Origin: Nymphaea colorata
Lineage: Eukaryota > Streptophyta > Magnoliopsida > Nymphaeales > Nymphaeaceae
NCBI RefSeq assembly: GCF_008831285.2
Contig: NW_022204832.1
Location: 1 to 39,842 of the forward strand
DNA: 39,842 nt
Direction of reading: 5' to 3'
Shown: positions 9,841 to 20,589 of the stretch, in pieces
How the letters are laid out: every line of letters starts with the position of its first letter
How positions within the stretch are numbered: the first letter of the stretch is position 1
Made by a program: the position numbers and the translations under genes
The notes under the pieces: model-generated
Database searches by the model: none
The model's input: only the letters and a program-made list of their open reading frames with translations
What the model was told of the DNA's origin: nothing

Positions 9841-10800
9841 AATGTTGGTATGGTTCTTATTCTTTTAAAAATACAGAGTAAACTTAGTTTATGAAAAAGC
9901 ATGCTACTTTCCTATGCAGTAGGATCTACTTGATCAAATCAGTATTAGAAGCACTTCGTATTTACTGGATGATGGTGTTCAATTGCCCTCTTCGTGTCAT
10001 TAAGAAAATGGAACAGATTATGTGCAGTTTTTTATAGGAAGAGTCAGATGCGGGGTAAGCCTCATTTAATTGCCTGGAATGTCTTGGCTTTTCCTAAATA
10101 GGAAGGTGGGCTCAACATTAGAAAACTTAAAGAGGTCAATGAAGCTAATCGGTTGTTTCTAGGATGTACATTAATTATTCACCAGGGCATATGGGACTCA
10201 TTATGCATGAAAAAATATTTGAGTAGGAAAAGTACTTGGTATGTGGAAATGGTTCCAAATATTTCTTCTCTTGGGCGGGATCTAAATCTGTTACTTGAAA
10301 TGTGATGAGTGGAGAGCTTGCTAAGTTCTACAGAGGATGTTTTACTCAAACAGATTCCATTGGATCTGCTTGGGAAGTAGAACCTTTCCTTCGAAGGTCG
10401 GTTAAGTAAATGCTAATACAGCACCACATTGAGCTAAATCTATGGCGACATGTGCAATGCATTGGAGATTGCCTTCAACTTAGGCTCATGCAAAGTGCAG
10501 ATTTTCTTTGTTCTAAAGAAAATCGTAAACCTGCAAAGCTCAGGAGCCAAGTTTGGAACCATGTAAAATTAAAGGAATGGTAGGTACATGGCACAGTAGA
10601 TTGTGGAACGCAAAAGCGTTACCTAGAGCTAACTGGTTTGTGTTTGTTTGTAGTTATTAACGTCTACCTACTGATGCCAAACTTCAACATGTAGGGTCTT
10701 CCATTGTTTCTGTGTTTAAGTTGTGTGGAGGGCTTGTGAAGATCTATCTCACTTTCTTTTCTCATATACTAATGCTATGAACATTTAGCAATACATGTAT
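9840..10800 (+). pseudogene. LINE connection region and zf-RVT remnant
   Basis: Text after the reverse transcriptase matches the L1 C-terminal region: SRIYLIKSVLEALRIYWM (9920-9975), PLRVIKKMEQIM (9985-10020), GKPHLIAWNVLAFPK with EGGLNIRKLKEVNEANRL (10050-10160). The zf-RVT-like part at 10590-10790 includes LWNAKALPRANWFVF, RLPTDAKLQHVG and FKLCGG. Stops are frequent. Reading frames after 10795 show nothing I can name. Confidence 0.7.
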
Positions 10801-12760
10801 TCATGGTTTGGACTTGATAAATTCCATACGTCAGGCCTTTTCTCTTTCTGGAATTGGTGGTGGAGGAAGAGGTTCTCATGTAAAGAATTCGGATGGTGTT
10901 GGCTTGCCTGCTTCAATATCACAATCTGGAAGCTATGGTGTTTCAAAAATCAGGTGGTGCATAAAGAGGTGGTTAAGGTAGCTGAGATTTCTAAGAGGGA
11001 AGTTTGACACTCATGCTGTGAGGTATTCTATAAACAAGAATGGGGACAATTTGTAAAACAGGTGATAAATATCAAGCTGCAAACCATAATTTTTCAGCCA
11101 TTTTTGGCATTGTCAGAGTAAAGATGAGTAGGGGCTGGAAGTGGTCACTACATGTGTTGCAAATGTTTATAAAGTGGCTGGTCTACTATGGTTTAATGCC
11201 TCTCCAATCAGGAAAACCAGGTTGGTGGTACAAAGGTTTCTCTTCTCAAACATGATCAGAATTATGGACTCTGTTCTTGTAGAGAGGATTCCTAAAGACT
11301 GTCATTTTACTCTAATCACAAACTGTCATGCTCTTAGTTCTCGTGTCAAAGAACCAAGAGAGTGACTCTGGTTCATTGGTAGGCTCAATAGTGAGAAGGT
11401 ATTCCGTGGTTAAAGATCACTTCTCTTTGGAGGCTATCTCCTTTGTCGTTGACAAAGTCAAAAAAACAAAAAACAAAAGAAAAGCCAACATTAATGATAC
11501 TGAAGGTCACTGATTCATGTCAGACAAATCCTGAAAAGTGCTGACCCTGACCATGGAAAGTTTGCTGAGTGAGCAAGAGAGTGTTGAGGCTTAGTTAGAG
11601 GCCAGTTCTTAATTGTGTTTTTGCTGTTGATTTTTTTTTCTTTATATTATTCATCATTATTAATGGAAGGAGAAACCCAGCCCGATTGCATCCGAACGGT
11701 TCCTCGTCAAAGAAAGTGTACCATTTCAGGCCCCCATTGAAGGGACAAGGTATACATCACAGGGTTGGGGCCCCCATGCATTTTTGTGGTCTACGTTATT
11801 TTAGCAATAGAGACAAAAGTGGTAAGAACAATATTTTTTTGAATATTACCATTTTCAAGAACGAAGAACCTCAATGAATAGTTGAAGGAAGAAGGTTGAC
11901 AAGTTAACATACTCCTTAGAAAAATAAGGTTCCTAGTGATAAATATAATTATAAATACAGATAAATATATATTAAATAAACAAATATATATATATATCTA
12001 TATATAATCATTATAATGTAGTGGATGTTGGACGACTAATAGATTTAAAATATGTCACTGATAAACCCATAAACCATTAAAAAAGGTGCCTTAAATAGGC
12101 ACTATTTAATACACCATTGCTAATACAGCTGCATGCTTTAGCGACCATTCTTTATTTTTAGTAATAAGACAAGATATAAGAAATGACAAATTTGAATATG
12201 TGTGTGTGTGTGAATTCAAATTTGATGGATGCTAGATATTGTCATATAGCTCAAAATAAAACATTATTTGCTAAAATATGGACACTGCAGGGGTATTAGC
12301 AACGGTTTATGGTTTGTGGTAGTGTGTTTTTATAATAGTTTATCGTGATTTCAACAACAGTTTGTGGTGCTTTCAACCATAGATTTTTAACTTTTTAATT
12401 ACCTAACAACACTGGGCATTCAACATGCTATAATTCTCCCATATAAAAGTACTAGTAATATCTTTGGTAGTTTTAATTTTTATAGGTGAAGACTAAGTGG
12501 CACCACTGTATGGCATCTAATGATATTTTCATTAGATTACTATAAACTCATGCACAAAATGACTTTTATCATATCTAAAGGGTGCAAAAGATTCCATGTT
12601 CAGTTTTAAGCTAGGCCTCTTTCAAATGCGTCACCCAAAAATATTAATTAGCTGACAAGCAAGTTCTCAATGATGGCAAACCTCTCACACACAGAAGATC
12701 AGTGGGAACTTCGTAGCAAAAGTCCTTTATATATGCTGCCAAAACACTATGACTGACTCT
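10801..12760. other. Likely LINE 3' region and AT-rich intergenic DNA
   Basis: Several short plus-strand frames between 10795 and 11513 may be the decayed tail of the LINE but carry no motif I recognise. From 11640 to 12760 the sequence is AT-rich, with TA and GT microsatellites near 11980-12006 and 12200-12212. No gene is seen. Confidence 0.45.
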
Positions 12761-13026
12761 AAGGGTAGGCACTGGGCCAGGCACCAGATGGACAAATGGG
12801 ACCATTTGACCTACTGGCCAGATAAAAAAACTCGCTGGGATAGCTGGCCTGGGTCAGGTATTGGGGGCTCGACTTGGCCCAAATACATACCTTTATACTT
12901 TGTTTTTCCACATTCTTTGGCATGATGCCAGCATTCGACTCCCATACAAACTCTTGACATATTCCTAATGGTTTCCAAAAAATTAAAAAATGAAAAGTGA
13001 AGAGTTTCAAATAAGGATAGATATCA

Positions 13027-13031
13027 GGTTG
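13027..13031. repeat. Target site duplication, left (GGTTG)
   Basis: GGTTG directly precedes the LTR start and is repeated exactly at 16492-16496 after its end. Confidence 0.9.
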
Positions 13032-13519
13032 TGTCACACCCCAACCTTTTGACCCTCAAACAATTTTTTTTTCTAAACATAAAGCATTGAGGTGCGACTA
13101 CACAACAATTCAAAAAGGAGGGACCTATGTCATTCGAAACAATGGGGCAAACTTTCATTTATATAACAATTTCAATTCACACGAAGTCACGTCTATGTGT
13201 ATGACCAAAAAAGCCCCAAACCACAACTTTGATGCATAACAAAAATGAGACATCAAACAAACCAAACCATAACACGCTGGCACTACCAAAGACCCAAAAC
13301 CTCCCCAGTAGGATATGAGTGAAGCCATCTGATCCACCTGCTGCCCCGGGTCCCCCAAAACCTGAAAAAAAGAAACAACTAAAGGCTTAGCATTCGCAGT
13401 ATGGCAACAAGCCAAGAAAATCCCAAACCCTCTTAGGTAGGGCTCAAATATGAGAATATACAATCATAAAACAAATCATCATCATGTCGTATCAGGTCAT
13501 AGTCACATCATTTGCCAAG

Positions 13520-13590
13520 AAGGCCCCTCACATAGACTACGACAAGTAAAGGCCCCTCACATAGACTACAACTTGTAAAGGCCCCTCACA
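13520..13590. repeat. 29-bp tandem repeat, three units, inside the solo LTR
   Basis: GGCCCCTCACATAGACTAC-type units start at 13522, 13551 and 13580. The third unit is cut short and turns into CA repeats. Confidence 0.9.
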
Positions 13591-13991
13591 CACACATCAA
13601 TCACATACACTTCCATCATAAACTTTCATTCATGTACTTTTCATTTCATTGGCTTTAGTGAATTGACAGTTCCTGTGGGTGCAAACATAGACACGTGCAC
13701 ACCATGGGCAGCCCACAGCCGAGAGACAATCCCTGTGGTGTCCCATAACAGTATGGATCTATTCATCCGCTGCAACGATAGACCACGCATCCATGGATGT
13801 GTGAATTCCAAGGAGAGATACTCAGCCTTTCCTAGGACACCTAGGATGGGAAGGCGGGAGCCCAACGCTCCAAGCACATCACACAACAGTACCCTGGACT
13901 AGTGGCAAAAGCGGGACGTCTCCCAAACACATAGCCACATCTCACTGGCCTCTCATCTCTTATTCTTTCATTATTATCATTATAAAAGCAC

Positions 13992-14890
13992 ATTCACAAA
14001 ATGACTGGCTAGCTCATGAGGTTGGTACATTTCACGAGTGCACCCACACGTCCACTTGCCTCCACACGAGGGCCACACATAATTACATTCTTAGCTAGTC
14101 GTCATACAGTACGGGTACAACTACCCTCCAATTATTCTTTACATCATTGCCCGCGGCAATGCATATGCAACAATTCACAGTATTCACATTCATAAGTACT
14201 CACATCTTATCAAACACATCATTCACATCTTTCAAAACTTAGCCAAATCCCAGAGAGTAGTCTCGATCCATGATGGCTCGTAGCTTTCCTATGCAATTAT
14301 CATTCTATGATGCTCTCTAATACACAATTGAGGTCGTGGAGACACTCGACTCGATACCCCACCTCATCTGTCCTAAACAATTATCAATTCTAGCATGCAC
14401 ATGTAAATGCATAATAATTTTCAAAACGAGCTTCTAATAGCTTTCAAAAAAAAATTTGTCACATGACAAATCATTCACAACATGACTGGCTAGCTCATGA
14501 GGTTGGTTCACTTCACAAGTTCACCACACCTCCAATTACCTCCACACGAGGGCTACACATAACATTAATAGTCTTAAACAATCTTAGCTAGATGTCATAA
14601 CAATACGAGTACAACTACCCTTCAATTCATTCAATTGCATCATTGCCCATGGCAATGCATATGATATAAATCACAACATTCACAATCACACCCGTCAGTC
14701 ATACCTTTCCAAACTTAGCCAAACCATGAAGAGTAGTCTCGATCTGTGATTGGCTCGTAGCTGTCCTAGGCACTTATCATTCTAGAATGCTTTATAATGC
14801 ATGCTTGGGTTCGAGGAGACACTCGACTCGATACCCCACCTCATCTTTCTATGGAGTTATCAATTCTAGCATGCACATGCAATTGTGTAG
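13992..14890. repeat. 481-bp tandem duplication inside the solo LTR
   Basis: Units begin ATTCACAA-ATGACTGGCTAGC at 13992 and 14473. They share the blocks CCTCCACACGAGGG, CATTGCCC-x-GGCAATGCATATG, GAGTAGTCTCGATC, and GAGACACTCGACTCGATACC, ending near 14885 at AGCATGCACATG. Differences are scattered, so the duplication is old, perhaps present in the parent family. Confidence 0.9.
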
Positions 14891-15929
14891 TCATTTAACA
14901 AAAAACAAATCTAATCACTTGCATTCAATCTTATGCATACATTCATTCAAACACATTACAGTCATTCAATCACATCACAATATGAGGATCCAACGATCCT
15001 GAAACACACATTCACAAATTGGCCCCAGACAGGATTTGCCTGGAATGCCACCATACCTGTCGCGCGTCCACTAAACACCTCGAACTACAACCACGTTGCT
15101 CAAGGCCTACTGACGTGCCCGGTGTACCTGCAAACATAATCAAATGGTAAGTTCTCTACTCATTTCGCTTTACAATGTATACAAGTAGAAAATATAACTA
15201 GTGAGGCATGTCATCGATCAGGGTGTCGATGGTAGTGTCGACCTACAAGCACTCCAATATGCCTCCTCCCAACTTCTTGACGTTGTCACGAAACGTCAAA
15301 ACTCAATGCTTCAATTAAACCATCAGTAACACATTTCTAATTAGTTTTCTTTAGTTGAGGCGTCTTCCCTGCAATTAAGATTCTCAACATACAATGCATA
15401 TGTACATCAATAGAAGCCTATTTCCCAAGCTTGCTAAAACAGTTCTAAACCTTCATCACAACATCACAATCTCTACCATGCTTCCCTATTTGCTTCGAAA
15501 ATCAACCCATCATGCTTGTAAGATCATTGTAGACATGGATCATCGTCCCTCCACATGAGTCCTGGACCTCCCAAAATAGCGACATTTCTAGCATGCCTTC
15601 TAAATCATCAATTCTTAATTCTAGCATGCTTAAACAATAATTATACATACTCCAACAGAAAATTTACAACAATCTAAGCTCCATTGGCCTTGCTCACCCT
15701 AAATTTAGTGTCCAAACTGCTGCAATGTTCTTGGCAGCCACTTCAAGCATTCGATCAAGTGCCAATGCCCAAAATTGATCACTGCCTCCACCTCCAACGC
15801 GTTCTAACCATTGTTATGAGGGAGGAACGCGTCCCCAAACTGCAATCCAATCCAATAGCAACACACACGAGTGAAAATCAGCAAGAAATAATGCAAGAGA
15901 AGGGTCTGCCATAGAATAGGGCCTCCGCA

Positions 15930-16215
15930 GAGAGGGAGCTGAAGAGCGTAGACAGAGAGAAGGGTCGGGCAAAAGAGAGAGAGAGTAGACAAAAGGGGGA
16001 AAAGAGGAGGCGGATAGAGGGAGAGCTCTAGCATGGAGAGCATGTGTAAAGGGGAGCACTGACAGAGAGAGATGGACAGAAGAGAGAGAGCGAGAGAGAC
16101 GAGAGGGCAAGAGAGAATGGAGGTAGAGAGTGTGCAGATAGAGAGAGGGGGGCGAAAAAAGGGGAACAGCACGGGAGAGGTAGGGAACAGCGCGGTGAAG
16201 GCCGACGGAGAAGAA
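15930..16215. repeat. Purine-rich GA tract in the solo LTR
   Basis: Nearly 300 bases dominated by G and A with many GAGA runs. It creates open frames on the minus strand rich in Ser and Leu, which I treat as artefacts. Confidence 0.85.
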
Positions 16216-16491
16216 GGAGAAAGAAAAGACAGGGAAGGATCGGTGTTTCTTACTTGTGCGCCGCTGCCACCGTTAACCTCTATTGCCGCTGCTAAATCCT
16301 CCACCTTCATCTTCTCTGCGCTCTGTGAAACCCAACGGGACGAGAGAGTGAAAAAGGGAGAGACGTTGAAGTAGACGAGGGAGAAAAGGGAAAGACAAGA
16401 GAAGGGGCGTTGGGCTCCGCTTCGCATGGAGCTCGGGTCCAGGTTTGGACCCTGATCCGACCCGACCTGCCCAGAAGTCCGTAACGTTACA

Positions 16492-16496
16492 GGTTG
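16492..16496. repeat. Target site duplication, right (GGTTG)
   Basis: Exact copy of 13027-13031. Confidence 0.9.
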
Positions 16497-16579
16497 AGTA
16501 CAAGATAAACATGAAGTTGATGTTGTCAATAACTAAATAGAACAGGCTTGGACTGCCAATAAAGGCTTTGGGTCAGCCC

Positions 16580-16995
16580 AAGCACGACATTGTCAAGCCT
16601 TGGACCTAACCAAGCCTTTGATGTCCCCAGGTTGGGTTAAACTGCAGATGCCCTCTTTGACCAACTCCAATGATGTCATTGATCGATTCGTCAACAATGC
16701 TAAACTATTGATGCTGGACTGTAGATGGTCCGTGTGGGCCCACAGTTTGAGAGTGAGATCAAGCTGGGAGCTACTTTGTCAATATTGTGGAAATTTCTCT
16801 CAATGAAAGTAAAATCAAGTGGAAACTTAAAGAAACCCGTAAGCACATCTGCGTCTTTTAAAATGGGCGATTGGTGATGAATTGGCTAAATCTTGCTTCA
16901 TTCCTAATCACTTGAATAAAGATTGGCTGATTGCCTCAAGGCACATAGGGCAACTGGGCTGCAAGGCAGTTCATATGCAAGGAATTCAAGGTTTG
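16580..16995 (+). repeat. Dispersed repeat module F, copy 1
   Basis: It matches 37468-37925 in the same orientation. Shared blocks include AACTGCAGATGCCCT, CCAATGATGTCATTGATCGATTC, GAGCTACTTTGTCAATATT, TGAATTGGCTAAATC and TGCCTCAAGGCACATAGGGC. The second copy has an extra ~60 bases around 37590-37650. One frame reads ELAKSCFI-x-NHLNKDW in both copies, so it may be a coding relic, but I cannot name it. In the second copy it directly abuts an aspartic protease pseudogene. Confidence 0.75.
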
Positions 16996-16999
16996 AATC

Positions 17000-17715
17000 T
17001 TGTGGCTGCTGTCACATTCTAATGTGTTATTTCTCTTCTCTGCAAACCATGGCAAGAACAACATTCGAGTTGAACGATGTACCGTACGTCCACCTGGTGG
17101 TTTTATGAAAAAGAGAGTTTCTTCTAAGTAAACATAAATAAATATTAGCCGATTTGTATAACACTTTGGATCAACCCAAGCCAAGCCCTACAATTCAAAT
17201 CGGCTGATTCCAACCAAGTTTTAGAAGAGAAAAACAGAATGTGAGAGTATGAAGAATTAAAGTACCATTAAGGTGGATTGATAGGTATCACAATAGGCAA
17301 CTCCTATTTATCAAGAATGATGCAGGAACATGTGGGCTTGTCTGGGCAATTCCCACATAGGCACGCAAAAATTACTAGTTTACTTGCTAAAGCTCCGTAG
17401 CTATTTTGCTGATTAGTATATGGCATCTCTCGGCCACTGATTTTCTGAAGAGCATGCCTGTCAGCACTGAATATCTAGCTTCGCCACCGACGAGTAAATG
17501 TGTTTTGCGTGACCATTCAAACTGCGAACCGATGAGGTCGGTCCTTTTCCTTTGGAAAAACTGTGGAGTCAATGGCTGCTCATCGTGTTTGACAAGTCCT
17601 GGATTTCTCAAAATGCAATCAGGGCAGGCGAGTCCAAGAAACTGGGCTCGATCCATCGACGGTCCAGCCGTGCTCTTCAGATGGCCAGACCCACCATGCA
17701 ACTTCTTCTTGATTG
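17000..17715. other. Unrecognised stretch with overlapping 104-105 codon frames
   Basis: Frames at 17406-17723 (plus) and 17387-17701 (minus) overlap on opposite strands. Base composition is more even here than in the surroundings. Neither translation shows a motif I recognise and no start context, splice site or paralogue in the window favours either. Possibly a relic exon. Confidence 0.3.
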
Positions 17716-17971
17716 ATGTTTAATATTTATATGGTTCCTACTGAGGCGTTCTTTTAGGTCATGCACACAGACCTCAGGCTGGCGAACAACGCCGGATGCA
17801 ATGGTTTAGGCTACTTGTCAAAGAAAGAAAAATGTGACCCATGGATGCAATGGAAATCTGACACAAGAATATTCCATGCATGTCTCTCTCTCTAATAGCC
17901 CACATCATCCGTTAATCTTTCCACCATCCTTAAGAGCTGCTTTAGAATAAAGAAACAAATCAGGCTAAATC

Positions 17972-17972
<1 letters not shown>

Positions 17973-18004
<32 letters not shown>
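17973..18004. repeat. GA microsatellite
   Basis: About 15 GA units. The matching position in module C copy 2 (26716-26740) also has a GA run, of different length. Confidence 0.9.
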
Positions 18005-18008
<4 letters not shown>

Positions 18009-18065
18009 GTGTGATAGTTGCTCATGAAGAGCCAGTGAGTGGAGAGCGTTCAGCTGAGTTCGGGT

Positions 18066-18283
18066 AGATTGAGTTGAGTGCCTGGTTAAGGGTACCCAAC
18101 GTACATACCCAAGAGTAAGGGGACATTTTAGTAATTTTCAAAAGGTATGTCCTTTATAGTTTTTTTTTTTACTTCCACTTTTGTCTTCGCAATTTTTTTT
18201 TCGGTGTGAATTGGGACTATTTTCATCATAACCAGCGCACAAAAATTTTTTGCATTAGTATGACACATATATAACCAGGTTTA
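18066..18283. mobile_element. 218-bp insertion in module C, with ~10-bp target duplication
   Basis: Module C copy 2 reads GAGTTCGGGT directly followed by GGACATGGG (about 26795-26815) and so shows the empty site. Copy 1 reads GAGTTCGGGT (18056-18065), then 218 bases, then GAGTTCAGAT (18284-18293), then GGACATG. The flanking 10-mers differ at two positions. No clear terminal inverted repeats are seen. A 9-10 bp duplication fits a Mutator-like element, while a variable-length duplication would fit a SINE; I cannot decide. It holds T and A tracts but no gene. Confidence 0.75.
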
Positions 18284-18391
18284 GAGTTCAGATGGACATG
18301 GGACAACAAGAACATATTTGTATTAATGTAACAACCATAATGGAAGGAGAGTATCCGGTCCAAGAAAAATATTACAGAAAAGACATATCTT

Positions 18392-18393
<2 letters not shown>

Positions 18394-18436
<43 letters not shown>
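18394..18436. repeat. TA microsatellite
   Basis: About 21 TA units closing module C copy 1. Confidence 0.95.
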
Positions 18437-18439
<3 letters not shown>

Positions 18440-18655
18440 GATATTATGAAAGAGTTAAAAAGTCTAAAATAAACATCATTTTATTAAAAAATTCAAAACT
18501 ACCCCAACCCCATCTTTTCTCTGTATATAATAAAAAAGAAACATTTTAAAAGAGTAGAAAAAAGGTTGTGAAAAGGTCAAAAAAGTCTAAAATAAACATT
18601 TTTTTATTAAAAAAAGTGAATATATCAAAACCCCATCTTTTTCCACTGGATACTT
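18440..18655. repeat. Tandem duplication of about 123 bp
   Basis: AGTCTAAAATAAACAT occurs at 18461 and 18584, each followed by a TTTTTATTAAAAAA tract and later CCCCATCTTTT. Two diverged units; no gene. Confidence 0.75.
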
Positions 18656-18965
18656 GTGCGTTCGGATGTGCACGCAACTCAATCTCATATCGCGGCTTCA
18701 GGTCCGCTGGCGGTGGAGAGAAGAAACTGCACTTTGGCCATCATCATTGTCATGGGATATCGCTTGTTGATTCCTCAATCGATGCGATGCTGTGGATGAG
18801 ATATCACTTTAAAAAATCTGGAATTGGATCTCGAATTGATGGACTAGCATTTCCTTATCCATCTATAGGAACAAGTTTTCTCAGACATCTTAGACTTAAT
18901 TTCTTGCTTAGGTGGGCATCTGATATACTTTTGATGACGTATGTGGAGGGCTACATATCTATATG
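18656..18965 (+). repeat. Segment with match to 1790-1880, open frame of 132 codons
   Basis: The plus-strand frame 18568-18966 is open but begins inside a low-complexity tandem repeat. The part at 18725-18785 matches 1800-1860. The translated text has no motif I recognise, so I treat this as a repeat and not as a gene. Confidence 0.4.
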
Positions 18966-19209
18966 ATCCAATATATTGCATGCCTAAGGTCTGATTTGTA
19001 TAGGTTAAAAGTGAACACTGCAAGGACCTTCTTAGGCATGAAGTAACATAAAGCACCCATCTAAATAGATCTGTTTTGTCTTCAGCTTGATCTCTAGCTG
19101 AAAACCATTTTGGTGATTTTTGGACTATGCTTAGTTTGAAGGCGTGAAGCATAGACTCTCCATCCAACATGCACCAAACTCCACAAGTTAGTGATGTACT
19201 CCATATTTT

Positions 19210-20180
19210 GGTGATTGATTATAACCTTGCTTAGCTTATCTTGCAATCAAGTTGAGGAGTTACCATGTTCTAAGTTTAAAATATATAGTTTTCCAGTACC
19301 TAACAAAAATTGTTTTAAAATAATGTAATTGCGCTGCATGAACTTCCGGCAGCCACTGCTTGTGGAATCAAATAGGTTTTTTGCGTTCGGAAACTGTCGA
19401 GGGAGCCCCTTGTTCTATTCATGAGATATCAAATAGGTAATTAATATACAAATGACAATAATTAATCCACTTTCTATGTCATAATTTATAGACACCAAGA
19501 TTGGAACATTTTGCCAGGGGACTTACGGTGGCTGGTGACATTAGCTAGTGATGTAACAAGTTCTTGCATCATTTACTGGGGATTGCATGCAACTTTTTGT
19601 GCTTTCTGCACCCTTCTCCACAATCCAAGCAATTTTAAGTAATAGCGTTTGAATATTCTTGTGTTGAAGAATTCCAATCACCATTTGATCAATAAGAGAG
19701 ACATCTTAACGAATTACTTAGGTAACCACAATAAGCGTTGACATGCTGTAAGAAGGGAAGTATTGAAGCGAAGTGTGGGTTGCTGTGCACCATTGCCCCA
19801 CATCAGTATTGTTGCAACAATGCTGGACCTAGTTTCTGTCACATCATAGTCCCCACATCAGACCCAGGTCGGTGACTCACATGCCCTTCAGCCAAAAAGT
19901 CTTGGCTCCACCACTAAAGAAGGGGTTGAGATCACAAGTTGGCGGGCTAGCGTGAAATTATTCATGTCATGAGGAATCAATTTTTTGAAAGATCATAGTA
20001 ATTTTGCTTTGCTGGGCCTTCCTACATCCTTTGATGGGGGACATTCATATGATCCATCTATTGTACAAGGTTGACTGGAAAATAAACGAATGTCATCATA
20101 CTTTAAACATGTTTAAGGGTAATTAAAATGGTGATTAACAATGGATTGGCGCGATCATTTCTGAATATTCAAGTGATTCA
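19210..20180 (+). repeat. Dispersed repeat module B, copy 2
   Basis: It matches 1100-1760, with about 190 bases more between 19545 and 19740. That extra part is partly shared with 39236-39360 (GTGTTGAAGA, TTAGGTAACCACAATAA). It carries the best-preserved copy of the nested hAT-like element. Confidence 0.75.
19758..19916. mobile_element. hAT-like MITE nested in module B, copy 2
   Basis: The 159-bp element is flanked by a perfect 8-bp duplication AAGAAGGG (19750-19757 and 19917-19924), the length used by hAT transposases. The right end read inward is TAGTGGTGGAGCCAAG, a hAT-like terminus. The left end AAGTATTGAAGCGAAG matches it at about 11 of 16 positions. There is no coding capacity. Confidence 0.82.
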
Positions 20181-20214
20181 AAGATGAACCTCCACGGCTG
20201 GATGGTTATTTGTT

Positions 20215-20365
20215 TGTTTGGTCTCGATAAAAACATCGCAAAATATGCATTTGCAATGATCAATTGCTTGACCGTGGTTTTCAATTATGGAATCCAACTT
20301 TTATGGCAGTTTTTAACAATACAAAATAACCATCCGAGCATAGAAATAGCTGCCTAATTTCAACA
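20215..20365 (+). repeat. Dispersed repeat module E, copy 1
   Basis: Matches 26175-26330 and, in part, 30375-30485, all in the same orientation. Shared blocks: GCATTTGCAATGATCA-TTGCTTGACC, GCAGTTTTTAA-AATACAAAATAACCA and AAATAGCTGCC. Copies 1 and 2 run into CA/TA microsatellites. Confidence 0.8.
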
Positions 20366-20377
20366 CACACACACACA

Positions 20378-20430
<53 letters not shown>
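20363..20430. repeat. CA then TA microsatellite
   Basis: A short CA run followed by about 24 TA units at the end of module E copy 1. Confidence 0.95.
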
Positions 20431-20432
<2 letters not shown>

Positions 20433-20589
20433 CCACTAACATTGCTTTCTTTGATGCTTCTAGTATGTTTTCTATCTTGGAAGATGCCTAATCCAACAAA
20501 TAACAAACATTATCTAAGTCTATAGATGACCTTGCTCAATTATATGTGTAAACTAGTCATGATTCATTATTTATTTTCAGACAATGAAA

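Larger units (their letters stand above)
6400..10800 (+). mobile_element. Decayed L1-type LINE, near full length
   Basis: Domains follow the standard plant L1 order on the plus strand: ORF1 (DUF4283 then CCHC knuckle, 6640-7000), endonuclease tail (7620-8060), reverse transcriptase (8490-9840), connection segment (9840-10300) and zf-RVT (10590-10790). All frames are riddled with stops and shifts. There is no clear poly(A) tail; the 3' boundary is somewhere between 10800 and 11660. A related, truncated copy of 8495-9370 lies at 34320-35075. It would have moved by target-primed reverse transcription when active. Confidence 0.85.
13032..16491. mobile_element. Solo LTR of a large LTR retrotransposon (probably Gypsy)
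   Basis: The unit begins TGTCACACCCCAACC and ends GTAACGTTACA, i.e. TG...CA termini with TGT/ACA inverted ends, and is flanked by a perfect 5-bp duplication GGTTG. At 3,460 bp it has no gag or pol motif and its start is not repeated near its end. That is the signature of a solo LTR left by unequal recombination between two LTRs. A TGTCACACCC start and this length are typical of large plant Gypsy LTRs, so the superfamily is inferred from known families. It contains a 481-bp tandem duplication, a 29-bp triple repeat and a purine-rich GA tract. Orientation is undetermined. Long Ser/Leu-rich frames at 15804-16529 on the minus strand arise from the GA tract and are not genes. Confidence 0.88.
17720..18440 (+). 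repeat. Dispersed repeat module C, copy 1
   Basis: It matches 26500-26935 in the same orientation. Shared blocks include GGTTTAGGCTACTTGTCA, AGAATATTCCATGCATG, TTTCCACC-TTAAGAGCTG, a GA run, GTTGCTCATGA and, beyond an insertion, GGACATGGG-CAACA and GCCCGGTCCAAGAA-type text. Copy 1 holds 228 extra bases at 18066-18293. It ends in a TA microsatellite. Confidence 0.8.

Noticed and set aside
13975-15140. CRISPR-like regular repeats
   Set aside because: The repeats are two 481-bp units of a plant LTR, not short repeats with unique spacers, and the DNA is eukaryotic.
16072-16374. 100-codon plus-strand Arg/Glu-rich frame
   Set aside because: The opposite-strand reading of the same GA-rich tract; a low-complexity artefact.
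15804-16529. 241-codon minus-strand open frame
   Set aside because: Lies wholly over the purine-rich GA tract of the solo LTR and continues past the LTR end into flanking DNA. Its Ser/Leu/Pro composition is what CT repeats give.
17387-17723. Overlapping frames of about 105 codons on both strands as genes
   Set aside because: No motif, paralogue or splice context supports either; kept only as an unrecognised stretch.
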